Assembly: GCF_020360975.1 (NCBI RefSeq)
Contig: NW_025408685.1
Coordinates: 186,001 to 250,000 of the forward strand
DNA length: 64,000 nucleotides
From: Hirsutella rhossiliensis
Lineage: Eukaryota > Ascomycota > Sordariomycetes > Hypocreales > Ophiocordycipitaceae
Reading direction: 5' to 3'
The position numbers were made by a program, and so were the translations under genes. A model generated the notes under the pieces. It saw only the letters and a list, made by a program, of their open reading frames with translations, was not told the origin of the DNA and ran no database searches. Shown here in pieces: positions 40,670 to 50,255 of this stretch (position 1 is the first letter of the stretch; each line of letters begins with the position of its first letter).

Positions 40670-41998
40670 TCAGGGGTTACAGACAAGCTCGACCCGGGAA
40701 GCCCATTCGCCCTGGGTGGAGAAGATGTTGTTCATCCCGCCGCCCGCCGACACCGTCCCCCTCTTGGCCATCGCCTGGGCCTTCTGGGCTATCCTGGCCG
40801 GGATCATCATGCCGGTCGCGCCCTGCTGCGGCGGGCCGTGGTAGTCCACGACGGCGACGCTGAAGGCGTTGTGGATCTTGATGCTGAGGCCGTACGACGA
40901 CTTGTCCGGGGTCGGCTTCCCGTCGATCATCTTGGCGTTGCAGGTGACCGAGACCGCGATGGTCCCCAGGCACATGGCCGACTTGCCGTTCAACATCATC
41001 ATGACGTCGTTCAGGGCGTTGGTGCTCTGGATGCGCCCGTCGTCGTTCATGTAGGAGAAGGTGGCGCTGAACGACGAGACGCCCCAGGAGGCGTTCATCC
41101 AGTAGTACCCGGTCGTGGCCGTGACCTGGGACAGGCACCCGTCGAACTTCTTCCCCAGGGTGTTGAACAGAGGCCCGAAGGCGTAGGCGGGCAAGCCGAT
41201 CCTGGCGAAGTGGAACCCAATCCTCCTGCCGCTGGTGTTGCCGACCCTGCTCTTCTGCATCATCACGTTCTGGGCCACCCCCTCGACGATGATCCCCTCC
41301 GAGGTCCACTGGTTGACCAACCACTCGCCGCTCATGTCGGCCACGACCACGTCCGCGTAGTAGCGCGGGGAGCCGGTGGTGTCGTACTTCTCCGGTCCGA
41401 TGCCGATGCAGTACCTGGTCGGGTCCAGGCTCGAGAGGTAGGCGTTCTCGGTGGGGACGATGGTCCCGCTCTCGTCGCGCCCGACGAACTTCATGTCCGG
41501 GTCCATGACGCTGCGTCTGGTGTTGTTCACCGGCTGCACCGGGAGGATCACCATCTTCGCGCTGGCGATGGCGTCCAGCTGCTCCCTGGTCCAGTCGGGC
41601 TCCCTCTGCTCCGCGCCGATGTTCCTCCCGGTGATCATCAGCGAGTTGGTCTCGGTCTTCATGGCCCCGAGCGTGTGCGTGCCCGTGGTCTTCCACTCGG
41701 ACGCCTTGGTGGAGTCGAACAGCTCCACCTTGTTCATCGCCTCCGTGAGCGCCTTCTCCCTCGAGGCCTCGGCCCTCTTTCTCATGGCCTCCCTCCTGGC
41801 CTTCTTGCCCGTCTCCTCGCCGGTGGTCTGGTCCCCGCCGATGGTCGGCTGGCCGGTGGTGGTCTCGCCCTTGTCCTCGGTCTCCTCCGGGGTGGCGCTG
41901 ATCTCCTTGTTGACGGTGGTGTCCACGGGCTGGTCCTGGACCTCGCTCGTGGTGCTGGTCTTCCCCTTGGTGGAGGTCTTCTTGTCGCTGCTGGCCAT
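40670..41998 (-). CDS. viral protein of unknown function, candidate structural protein
   Basis: The frame starts at ATG 41,998 and runs 442 codons to a TGA at 40,672-40,670. The last dozen or so residues may come from flanking DNA, since viral codon usage seems to end near 40,700. The N-terminal 60 residues are Lys/Thr/Ser/Glu-rich low complexity, followed by a basic helical stretch (ARREAMRKRAEASREKALTE). The rest has a varied, beta-rich look, with many Gly, Thr, Asn and aromatic residues (TTGYYWMNASWGVSSFSATF) and no enzymatic motif. Capsid candidacy is inferred from context: it is the only other large gene beside two replication genes and has the size of many capsid proteins. I found no diagnostic capsid motif. 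It could be another virion or DNA-binding protein. Confidence 0.5.
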   Translation of the reverse strand: MASSDKKTSTKGKTSTTSEVQDQPVDTTVNKEISATPEETEDKGETTTGQPTIGGDQTTGEETGKKARREAMRKRAEASREKALTEAMNKVELFDSTKASEWKTTGTHTLGAMKTETNSLMITGRNIGAEQREPDWTREQLDAIASAKMVILPVQPVNNTRRSVMDPDMKFVGRDESGTIVPTENAYLSSLDPTRYCIGIGPEKYDTTGSPRYYADVVVADMSGEWLVNQWTSEGIIVEGVAQNVMMQKSRVGNTSGRRIGFHFARIGLPAYAFGPLFNTLGKKFDGCLSQVTATTGYYWMNASWGVSSFSATFSYMNDDGRIQSTNALNDVMMMLNGKSAMCLGTIAVSVTCNAKMIDGKPTPDKSSYGLSIKIHNAFSVAVVDYHGPPQQGATGMMIPARIAQKAQAMAKRGTVSAGGGMNNIFSTQGEWASRVELVCNP

Positions 41999-42147
41999 GG
42001 TGATGGTGGTGACGATGGTCTTGTTGATGATCCTGATCCTCTGTCGAGTGCGTCCTCCACATCGTAGCAGCCACTCCTGAACCTGATCACCCCGGTGAGC
42101 ACGAGCATCACCAGCAGCCCGCGGATGGTCTTGTGCCTGGTTTTGGT
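41999..42147 (-). other. short spacer between viral helicase and structural candidate
   Basis: After the helicase TAG stop the same frame stays open and encodes a hydrophobic stretch (GLLVMLVLTGVIRF). An ATG at 42,108 could start a small protein overlapping the downstream gene. It may be a small membrane protein, a readthrough extension or chance; nothing decides between them. Confidence 0.3.
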
Positions 42148-43722
42148 CTAGATGATCCTCACCACCGCCTTGAGGCTCTCCAAGTCGACAATCTCCTTGC
42201 CCCAGTTCCTGGCCACGTAGTCGCGCCCGGCGTGGCTCAGCTCGAACTTGATGACCCTGATCCCCACTATGAACCCCATCCCGTGCTCCGGCTCGCACAC
42301 CAACCTGGACGACCTCGCGGCGAAGGCCCCGACCAGCCTCTCCATCGACACCCCGGCCCTGGTCGCCATCAGGGCCGTTGCTGACCTGCACTCTGATGGT
42401 GAAGATGATGGATCGATGATCATCCCCGCCGTGATGTGGTTGACGCTCTTCTTGAACTCCGTCTCCAGGGCGATCTCGAGCGAGACCGGGGGCCTCTCGT
42501 AGCAGTTGGACACCGACAAGGCCAAGCCGATGAACTGCAGCCTGATTCTGTTGGTGATGGCCTCCTTGGGGAACGGCTTGAGCTTCCCCAGCCTCTTGTC
42601 CATCCGGTAGATGATGACCCTCCTCCCGATGCTGTTGTTGATCGACCCCAGCTTGGAGAACCCCAGCTTGTTGCTGATGCCGATGATGGTCTGGGAGAGG
42701 TAGGCGGAGACCCCCTTGGACTGGACCGGGGCGTTGGACGTCCACCTCTTGATGTTGTTGTGGTTCATGTCCTCCTCGATGTCGCACTCGTCGCAGATGA
42801 TGAGCCTCTTCTCGGCCAACTCCATCACCGTCTCCGCGTCGGGCCACCTGGACCCCTTGCCGATCAGGTCCGTGACCGTCCATTTGGCGCCGGTGCCGAA
42901 GATCCTGCTGACGTTCATCGCCAAGACGCTCTTGCCCTCCTCGCCAGTGGGCCCCCAGAAGATGATGACCGAGGGGCTCTCGACCGGGTCCGTCAGGGCC
43001 TTCCCCATCCTCCACAGGAAGTCGAGCTTCTGGTCGTCTCTGAGCGGGAGTAGGATGGCGTTGAGCATCTCGCTCTCGAGGTCGGGCACCTCCCTGGCCG
43101 GGCACTCGAACGGGAACGCCATGATGATGGGCGCGGTCACGAACATGTACATCCTCCTGTGCTCGGGCCCCCTCTCGTTCTCGATCACCGTCTCGTGGGG
43201 CTCGTACTTCACTATCGGGCCGTCGTCCGTGTAGTCGATGTCGAACTTCAGCCTGTACGTGCCTATGCACACACTCTTCTTGATGGGGGCGATTGGGAAG
43301 GCCACTCTGGTCAGCAGCGGGTAGAACCTCTTGAGCGCCGTCACGTAGTTCACCGGGGCGTTGATGCCGACGACGTCCGACAACTCCTGCGCGGCCGTGG
43401 GCGACTCCATCTGCCACCACGAGGCCATGTTCCTGCAGTAGATGTAGTAGGTGATGTCCCGCACGACCACGGACCTGCGCTCGACCGCCCACATGACCAT
43501 GGACTTGTCCTGCTCCGACAGCTCGTTGTAGGCCGGGCCCGAGCAGGGGAAGTCGTCGAAGAACCACATGTTGCCCCCGTGGCTGTGCATCACCAGGCCG
43601 CCGTTCTCCGACCTGGTCTCGGCCTCCTCCTCGGCCCTCGCTATGGTGGTGGTCATCTCCGTCTCCACCGCTGTCCTGGTGCTGGTCGACCCCGACATGC
43701 CTGAGCTGCTGTCGCCGGTCAT
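42148..43722 (-). CDS. viral superfamily 3 (D5-like) helicase
   Basis: The first ATG is at 43,722, giving 524 residues; the frame is open a further 14 codons upstream to a GTG. SF3 helicases are ATP-driven 3'-5' replicative helicases of DNA viruses. Walker A is FWGPTGEEGKS (about residues 257-265 for the G to S core), Walker B is RLIICDECD (Asp-Glu about 311-312), motif C is QTIIGISNKLG (Asn about 351) and the arginine finger is in SIGRRVIIYRM (about 367). The preceding LDFLWRMGKALTDP block and the NNIKRWTSNAP segment fit the poxvirus D5/phage P4 branch. No primase active site is visible in the N-terminal 230 residues, so this looks like a helicase without a fused primase. Confidence 0.88.
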   Translation of the reverse strand: MTGDSSSGMSGSTSTRTAVETEMTTTIARAEEEAETRSENGGLVMHSHGGNMWFFDDFPCSGPAYNELSEQDKSMVMWAVERRSVVVRDITYYIYCRNMASWWQMESPTAAQELSDVVGINAPVNYVTALKRFYPLLTRVAFPIAPIKKSVCIGTYRLKFDIDYTDDGPIVKYEPHETVIENERGPEHRRMYMFVTAPIIMAFPFECPAREVPDLESEMLNAILLPLRDDQKLDFLWRMGKALTDPVESPSVIIFWGPTGEEGKSVLAMNVSRIFGTGAKWTVTDLIGKGSRWPDAETVMELAEKRLIICDECDIEEDMNHNNIKRWTSNAPVQSKGVSAYLSQTIIGISNKLGFSKLGSINNSIGRRVIIYRMDKRLGKLKPFPKEAITNRIRLQFIGLALSVSNCYERPPVSLEIALETEFKKSVNHITAGMIIDPSSSPSECRSATALMATRAGVSMERLVGAFAARSSRLVCEPEHGMGFIVGIRVIKFELSHAGRDYVARNWGKEIVDLESLKAVVRII

Positions 43723-43841
43723 GGTGATGTTCGTGCTCGTGTGATGGTGGAACCGGTTCCCCACCTACTCAGGCTGATCTAGCCGTCGATGTACTCGATC
43801 ATCAACCCGACCACGATCAGGGTCGCCAGCGGACTGAGCCG
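43723..43841. promoter_or_regulatory. divergent intergenic region between viral helicase and polymerase
   Basis: Only 119 bases separate the helicase ATG (minus) from the polymerase ATG (plus), so both promoters, if used, must share this space. It contains TGATCTAGCCGTCGATGTAC and CTCGATCATCAACCCGACCA, with GATC occurring several times. No clear TATA box is present. Regulatory function is inferred from position alone. Confidence 0.4.
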
Positions 43842-46067
43842 ATGGACCTGGACCAGTTGGCGAGGGTGTTCGGCACCCCCTTCGTGTCGACGGGCGACTA
43901 CCCGCTCAGCGACCTGGACATCTACCTGGTCAGGACTAAGACCACCATCACCAACCTGGACGAGCTCATGGACCTGGGGTGGGTCATCATCTCGAGCTGG
44001 ATCGAGGACGAGAGCATCAGCAAGTCGTGGGACAACATCATCACCGACGTGTCGTTCAGGTTGGCGAAGGGCAACTCGAGGGTGATCTTGGTCACAGATG
44101 TACCGATGGCCTTGGGCAGGGAGGTGGTGGTCAACCTGGACGCGGACGACCCCGGGGCCTCGCCGGAGATCATCACCAACATGAGGCAGTCGATCCAGAA
44201 GCTGAGGGCGGTCTCCATCTCGGGCTACAGCCCCCTCGCGCCCAGGGGGTTGGGGATGACCACCGTCAAGGAGGTGCCCAAGCTGTCGATCATGGGCCTG
44301 GACATAGAGGTGAGCACCCACAAGCGCAGGGGTGGGATGCCGCTCCCCCACGATCCCATCATCAGCATCGTCGTCTCGAACGGGGGCTGGTACGACAAGG
44401 AGTTCAAGGACAAGTGCTACTGCCTGTACGCCTTCGGGGTCTGCAGGGAGATCAAGTGGCCGGACGGGCGCAACGCCTGGGTCGCCAAGGTGTCCGGGAA
44501 CGAGGAGGCCGTGAGGGAGACGTACAAGATCATCAACATGCTCTGCCCCGACTTCGTCAACGTCCACAACGGGTTCAACTTCGACTTGAGGTGCTTGGCG
44601 GCGTCGAGTGCCCTGGACCCCATGATCGGCCCGACCTTCTCCGAGAGGCGGTTGGGCAACGTCGGCCTCGGCATCTTCTGGAGGTTGGACAACGGCACCA
44701 TGATCGTGGACTCGATGTACACCGCGGGCACCGAGCCGACCAGCAACTGGCCCTCGCTCTCCCTGGCGAAGATGTCGGAGAGGTTCGACCTGCCCCCGAA
44801 GATGGACAGCGGCACCATGTCGATCAAGGTGTCGGACACCGTCGACGTGACGGACATCGTCGAGTACAACGCCAGGGACGCGGACCTGCACGTGTGGTTG
44901 CCCAAGAACATGCTGATGTGCGAGAGGCTGTGCACCCTCGCCGGCGTGGCCAGGAGCACGATGTGGGACGCGATCGCCAACAACACCGCGGTGATGATGT
45001 TCTGCCTCCAGCAGTCCGAGGCCCTGAAGAGGGGGATGATCCTCGACTTGGGCAGGAACACCTCCGTGACCGACGACGCGAAGTACGAGGGCGGCTTCGT
45101 CGTGACCCCGGCCCCGGGCTGCTACGAGGGGGTGGCCATGTTGGACGGCAACTCCCTGTACGGGTCGGTGATGAAGCACTTGCAGATCTACGTCGACAGG
45201 TGCGTGTCGGCGCCCACCATCGAGGCCCTCCGCAAGAAGACGGCGGTCCACCTGCCTGAGAATGTGGATGAGGTTGAGACCGAGAAGGTGGTGTGGAACA
45301 AGGAGGTGATAGTCATGAGGACCAAGCGCACCTACATCTCGGTCTTGCAGGGCGAGGAGACCCTCCTGGGCGAGATGATCGGCATGCTCATCCAGATGAG
45401 GACCAGCGCGAAGAAGGAGGCGTCGAGGTACCCGACCGACACCATCGAGTGGCGCAGGTGGACGGTCCTGGGCCAGTGCTACAAGCTGTTGTTGGTCAGC
45501 GTCTACGGGGCGACCGGGGGCAAGCACAGCATCCTGTCGTCGAGGGTGTGCGCGGAGGCCATCACCTGCGCGGCCAGGTACTACGTCAAGAACATGATCT
45601 CGGTCTCGGAGAGCAGCGGCTGCACCGTCGTGTACGGGGACACCGACTCCATCTTCCCCTGGGTCGGGGGCAAGACCAGGGACGAGTGCGACGTCGCCGG
45701 CATGAGGCTGAAGGAGTTGGTCGACAAGAGCCTCATCGGGACGCCGTTCGAGAACGTGAAGGCCGACATGAAGGGCAACTACAAGCACATGCTGATCACC
45801 ACCAGGAAGAAGTACTCGACCGTGGACTGGGACGGCCTGGTGGAGACCAAGGGCATGACCCCCGTGAAGAGGGACACCCTCCCGATCGCCAAGTACGTCA
45901 CCAAGAACGTGCTGGCCATGATCAACAACACCAACCCATTCGAGACCAAGAAGAGGAATGTGACCGAGTTCCTCGGCAAGGTGATGACCACCATCAACAG
46001 CGACAAGTTGCCGGCCAACCTCCAGATGCTCGAGACCAAGATCAACTGCCAGCCCCACTACAAGTAC
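43842..46067 (+). CDS. viral family-B DNA polymerase, C-terminally truncated
   Basis: ATG 43,842. The replicative polymerase with proofreading exonuclease: Exo I GLDIEV (Asp154, Glu156), Exo II VHNGFNFD (Asp248), Exo III EYNARD (Tyr342, Asp346), Pol A MLDGNSLYGS (Asp435), Pol B KLLLVSVYG (Lys548, Tyr555), Pol C VVYGDTDS (598-603) and the KKY motif RKKYST (656-658), followed by ETKGMTPVKRDTLPIAK. The last block and the absence of an obvious terminal-protein insertion between Pol A and Pol B suggest an RNA-primed, delta/NCLDV-like type rather than the protein-primed polymerase of adenovirus or Polinton. Pol A has Gly where Pro is usual (SLYGS), and Pol B has Val-Ser for Asn-Ser. Viral sequence ends at about residue 742; the frame continues into unrelated DNA to 46,244, so the thumb is incomplete. 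Confidence 0.9.
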
Positions 46068-46920
46068 CTAATAGCAGCAGGAACAGCACTAATAGCAGCA
46101 GGAACGGCACTAGCTGTGGCCGAACGAATGTTAGCGGAAGGTTGGGAGGTAGCTGCGTCGGCTGCGGTAGGCGAGAAATCAGCGTATTGGGGTTCTCGAG
46201 GAAGGGTGAATGGCTGCGCGTTATCTTCAAAGAGAAGATGGTGAATCGAAAAGTCCGTATGAGATCGAAGCTCTTTTATCCATTGATCCCAATCTTGGGG
46301 CTCCGAAAGAATTGTTCGTCGTGATGCTAGGTTCTTCGACATCTTCGCTGACTGTACCGGTATAATTTGAGAAGCAACAAAGATGAAGAAAGGCTGGTTG
46401 CAATCTGCACACCGGAAGTTACAGAAACTCTGTTTCTCCCGGGCTCATAACTCTCACGAAGAGAGGATGCAAGTGGGCATTGATTGTGTAACAATGGGTA
46501 TGATTTGTTGTATTCCGTTGTGTCTGTCCCTCTTGCAATGCCCTCTTCTAGGCTCCCTATTTATATCCCTTGGTTCCCTATTGATATCCCCTTTTCAGTT
46601 GTATAGGTACAATATCTAGGAGGCTGGGCTCCTTTCCCCAGCCCCCCCCTTTGCATACTGACTTTCCCTAGTCGCCGAGGGCTCTTTCAGCTTCCCCCGT
46701 ATATGCAGTCTCTCTACAGGCTGTGTGGCTGCCTAATGCGGTCTCCTAATAGTCTTCTGCAGCCTCAGAACTCTCTGCAGGCTGCCTTTCTGTCTAGCCC
46801 GTCGGGGCCCTTAGCTGTATACCCCTTATGGTCACCCCGAGCTCAAGATCTCAGACGTGCTTCGCGACATTATTACCCATCGCTTTATCTAATATAAATA
46901 CTATACTCCCATGAAATACT
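46066..46920 (-). pseudogene. truncated LTR retrotransposon: leader and gag start
   Basis: The minus strand from about 46,342 encodes SKNLASRRTILSEPQDWDQW, IKELRSHTDFSIHHLLFED and PREPQYADFSPTAADAAT, resembling the N terminus of a fungal Copia gag. It breaks off at the polymerase junction (46,067) after two copies of a 21-base unit (AATAGCAGCAGGAACAGCAC, about 46,069 and 46,090; SAVPAAI repeated in gag). Upstream on the minus strand is a TATA-like GGATATAAATAGGG (about 46,555-46,570) and probable LTR sequence; exact LTR limits are not resolved. The rest of this retrotransposon is absent. Confidence 0.65.
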
Positions 46921-47014
46921 TTTTATTTTAACTAAGCAATTCTCCTTCTTTTATAGGTTTAAATTCTCTCCCCCTCCTACTAGCTAAAAAATATTCCTAC
47001 TTTTCTTCTATATT

Positions 47015-47267
47015 TGATGGTAGGCACCTATGTGCCTACAGATACGCATGCGCACAAGCTGTAGGCTGAGTCACAGTCACGACAGGTAGGGTAACCGGTG
47101 ATGACTTCAATTGTAACTAACTAGGGAAGAGGAAGCTATTCACAAGAAACGGAATGTGCACCCGGTAATGGCGGCATGCAGCCGGGGCTGCGTGCCCTGA
47201 TCGCGGGGTAGGGTGTCACGTGGGAGTCGTGCATGAACCGTGATGGTATTGCTACCGATGCACGGCA
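47015..47267 (-). repeat. Copia 2 3' LTR (shortened)
   Basis: Begins TGATGGTAGGCACC on the plus strand. On the minus strand it is preceded by a purine-rich AAAAGAAAAGAC tract and starts TGCCGTGCATCGG, lacking 25 bases present at the matching end of the 5' LTR. Confidence 0.88.
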
Positions 47268-47363
47268 GTCTTTTCTTTTCGTGATGGAATCCGAAGGCTG
47301 CCGTGCCTGCCCTTCATTCCGGTCTCAATGAAGGGAGGCTCGTCATCATGGAGTCGTTTGTCG

Positions 47364-48214
47364 TTAGGTGGTGTCTGCGGTCACGGGTCGTTGTACATAT
47401 CCTTCCACTCGAATCGTCAGCCTGTTCGTCTCAATCAACCGTTCCAAAGCACGGTTGGGTGCTGCTTTGGTCATCGCATCAGCCGGGTTGTCATCCCCAT
47501 TGATCCAACGGATCTCTGCCATCTCGCGCTGCTCGTAGGACTGCCTTAGCGCCATGATATCAATCATGAGTCGCTTCTCTTCGTGGTCCCGAGCTTTACG
47601 AGGCATTCGTATAGCGAGTATGAGTCGGTGCAGACAATGAGGGGAGTCGGGGGTAGGTCCAGCTGCTTGACAATAGCCTGCAGGGTGGTCGCGATGACAA
47701 TGGCCATATCGAAACCTTGGACCATGCCGTAGATCTCCGAGGCTAGCACGCTCCGGGTCACTCGCTTGCTCTTCGTAGATGACCAGTGCAGGACATTGCC
47801 TCTGATCGTGAAATCAGCAGGGCTCTGTTCCTCGTTGGCGAGCACAATAACAAAGCCCAGTTGTGAGCTTAGGTCTTTGTTGTTCGCGAACGAACCGTCC
47901 GTGAATACCATTAGCTTCGCAGTCGAAAAGGCCAAGGGAACATAGCGGAGTCCTCGTTGCAGGTTGTCGGTCTGCCATTGTATCCGCTTGTTCAGGGTCT
48001 TGTAGTCCGGGGCTTCCGGCTGCTGCACTTGTGCTGCGACTGAGTAGTCGAACGTGGCCTCGGGCTGGCAGATTGATGCGATATATGCTCCGCGCGCGCG
48101 CTGTTGGGCGTATTGCTGCGCGCGATCCGTGGAGGAGAGAAAGATGGTGGCTAACTTCTGGCCTTGGCCCTTCTGCTGGATGATAAGGTCGTCTTTTCGG
48201 CTAGAAGTGTGCAA
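47364..48214 (-). pseudogene. Copia 2 RNase H
   Basis: Two overlapping frames. The RNase H core shows LMVFTDGSFANNKDLSSQLG, SVLASEIYGMVQGFDMAI and LIVCTDSYSLYECLVKLG (D, E, D catalytic positions). The second frame continues IMALRQSYEQREMAEIRWIN and GDDNPADAMTKA, the usual C-terminal end of Copia RNase H. The enzyme degrades the RNA of the RNA-DNA hybrid during cDNA synthesis. A frameshift near 47,590 separates the parts. Confidence 0.85.
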
Positions 48215-48954
48215 CCATTAAACTCGAGGGGAGTCGCGGCCGATAGCTGGCTCCTTGGTTTCGAGCGGAGCTTAGCCTTCTGGATCTCTCTTCTGCGGCC
48301 GCGAACTCAGGGGAGGCGAGGAGGAGGGTGTCATCCGTCTGCATAGCGACCATGCCGAAGCCGGCGGCTTGATCATTGGAGATCAACAAGCAGGGGTCAA
48401 AGGTGGAATGTGTCATACCGAGGCGCTCACGATGATGCCTATAATATGTCACGAACCAATGGAGACCTGACTCTGCTATGCCATACAGGGAAGGATGACA
48501 TGGATGATGGTGTCTGGGGATAGCGGGCACTAATTCCGCTGGGAGGCGTGCGAGTATCGTACGATTCAGGGGTTTTGACTGAATATATGCTTGTGTGATA
48601 TCACGCAGGAAGACGGAGGCTTCACCTGCGAGGAGGGGCAATTGAGAGGAGTAGCCGCTGTGCTGCCCGTTGCACGGTCGGCGACTGGGTAAGGATATTC
48701 TCTTTATCACGATCGTTATAGCCTTGAATGACGAGACGGGATTTCGTAGGCCTTGTGGTTGGTCCGAGTCCTTTAACTTCGCGGACCATGCGTGCTTTAA
48801 AGAGTCTTTGGCCTTTGTGGGCCACGGGGTCGAAACGAATGAACTCAAACACACCCTGTGCGATTAGGTTGTTAATCTCTTGGGTATCGGACTGTTCAAA
48901 GGGGCACCTGGTGTGGTGATGTGCCTTCGCGGCGCAATTGAACAGCGTGATCAT
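48201..48954 (-). pseudogene. Copia 2 reverse transcriptase
   Basis: Two frames carry MVREVKGLGPTTRPTKSRLV with IQGYNDRDKENILTQSPTV, then VFLRDITQAYIQSKPLNRTI, SLYGIAESGLHWFVTYYRHH, and MQTDDTLLLAS. The catalytic YVDD box is Q-T-D-D here, retaining both aspartates. Frame changes near 48,640 and 48,260 break the gene. Confidence 0.83.
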
Positions 48955-49270
48955 AGTGATTAACTTCCTTCTTTGACAGGTTGGCTACGCCGGTCTTGGG
49001 CTTGTTCTTGGAGCCTTTGGGGCGTCCTCGTCGGCGTTGTTCAGGTAGGAGCACAGGGGCAGGGGCATCATCTTGATCGGGGTTAGGGGGTGCATTGGGG
49101 TCGACTCGTCGGGGACGGCTGCGAGTCGTCGTGGGGTTGTGATGAGGGGCCTGAGGATCACGGTGGTATTTCTTGACCGCTGTGATCCTGAAGTTGCGGG
49201 GCCATTGACATGATTGATTGTTATTTCGTGGCCGTTATTGCCGATAACGATCCACGGGCCGGTCCAGCCG

Positions 49271-50107
49271 TCAGCCTCTCCACACGAGGACCTCGCTCTG
49301 CAGGGGAAGCTCTGCAGCGCGCTCTACATTTGGTCCATTCCTCGTGTTGAGGGCATCTCTAACCTGACGGGCAGCGGCAGCACGGTGCAGAGCTGCCATG
49401 GCTTTCCGAATAGCCTCTGCGCGCTTGATCATAGGGGGAGAGGGCGGTGAATCGTGGTTGATTCGTGGGTATGCGCCGAAGACGAGGAGGGTAGGGACAA
49501 GGCCATCCGGGCCGGCTGTGTCATTGACTGCCTTTACAGCCATTTGGAGGAGGGCATCTGGGCTTCGACTCACCCAACTCTGCTTGGAGGATATCGTAGG
49601 CGCGGCGGAGGGGGCCGTGTGCCTTTTCTACCTTTCCAATCGAGTTGTGGGCTTCGATAGGTACCTGCCTGCAAGTGATACCCATCAGCGATGCCTCTTT
49701 TTGGAACTCCTCTGCTGCAAAGTTAGTGCCGGCATCGTGGCGCATAAAGTCCGGGGGGCCTTGGTAGGTGTCTATCCACAGCATCCGTAGCGTTTCCCAG
49801 GTGTCTCGGGCGGTCATCGAGGGAGGAACCTGGCGCCTTGGAACGCTGTGGCTTCGTCGATCACGTGTAGCACAGGCTTTCCGCCTATTTGGACTACATC
49901 CGCGGTTATCTCGAAATTGAACTCGCGGTCGTCTCTAAGGGTAAACCTGAAGCGTTGGGGGGAGGTGCCGTTGATTTGACAGTGGTGGCACATCCTCGTG
50001 ATCTCACGGATTGACTGCTCATCAATATCATCATGCCCGGCACACCTAAGCAGTCGGTGGAGTCTAGCTGTGGCCGGGTGACCGAATCGTCGGTGAAGTC
50101 GTCGCAA
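49271..50107 (-). pseudogene. Copia 2 integrase
   Basis: The HHCC finger is in LHRRFGHPATARLHRLL and ITRMCHHCQING (near 50,090-49,980). The DDE core follows: VLHVIDEATAFQGARFLP, PDFMRHDAGTNFAAEEFQKE and PIEAHNSIGKVEKAHGPLRR, in frames 50,107-49,814 and 49,817-49,521, with the C-terminal part in 49,573-49,271. At least two frame changes are present. Confidence 0.83.
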
Positions 50108-50255
50108 TTCGCGTTCGGTCAGGAATACTCGCAGTCTCTTCTTTACCTAGATGGAACCATGCGTGGCCCCATTTACGTACTGCGGGAACGCGAATGTCAT
50201 CGCGGACGACTTCGTTGGTCTGATTGTTGAAAAAGCCTCAGCCGGTCCATATCGG

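Larger units (their letters stand above)
40700..46067. mobile_element. endogenous viral element: structural candidate, SF3 helicase, family-B DNA polymerase
   Basis: Three long open frames sit in about 5.4 kb: a 442-codon frame and a 524-codon helicase on the minus strand, and a polymerase of about 742 viral codons on the plus strand, transcribed away from the helicase across a 119-base gap. Codons are strongly G/C-ending (Arg mostly AGG; Leu TTG/CTG/CTC; TTA, CTA and ATA almost absent), unlike both flanks. No introns or internal stops are seen. The polymerase is truncated at the right border (about 46,067); the left border near 40,700 is set only by the change in codon pattern. This combination occurs in DNA viruses, not in the other elements here. 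The virus family is unresolved. Confidence 0.85.

Noticed and set aside
40655..42074. Two further long frames (470 and 465 codons) over the structural candidate
   Set aside because: Both are low-complexity, His/Arg/Gly-rich shadows produced by the same codon bias. The frame from 41,998 has varied, protein-like composition.
42120..43567. Upstream extension of the structural frame to 43,567 (965 codons)
   Set aside because: The extension overlaps the helicase in another frame and is Arg/Gly/His-rich. The ATG at 41,998 begins the credible protein.
43779..46058. 759-codon open frame antisense to the polymerase
   Set aside because: It is the mirror of the polymerase's G/C-ending codons, with Gly/Val/His/Leu-rich translation and no motifs. 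The sense frame has all polymerase motifs.
40700..46067. Polinton/Maverick or linear mitochondrial plasmid
   Set aside because: No integrase, protease, packaging ATPase or phage-type RNA polymerase is present. The polymerase lacks an obvious terminal-protein insertion and pairs with an SF3 helicase. Not fully excluded because both ends are truncated.
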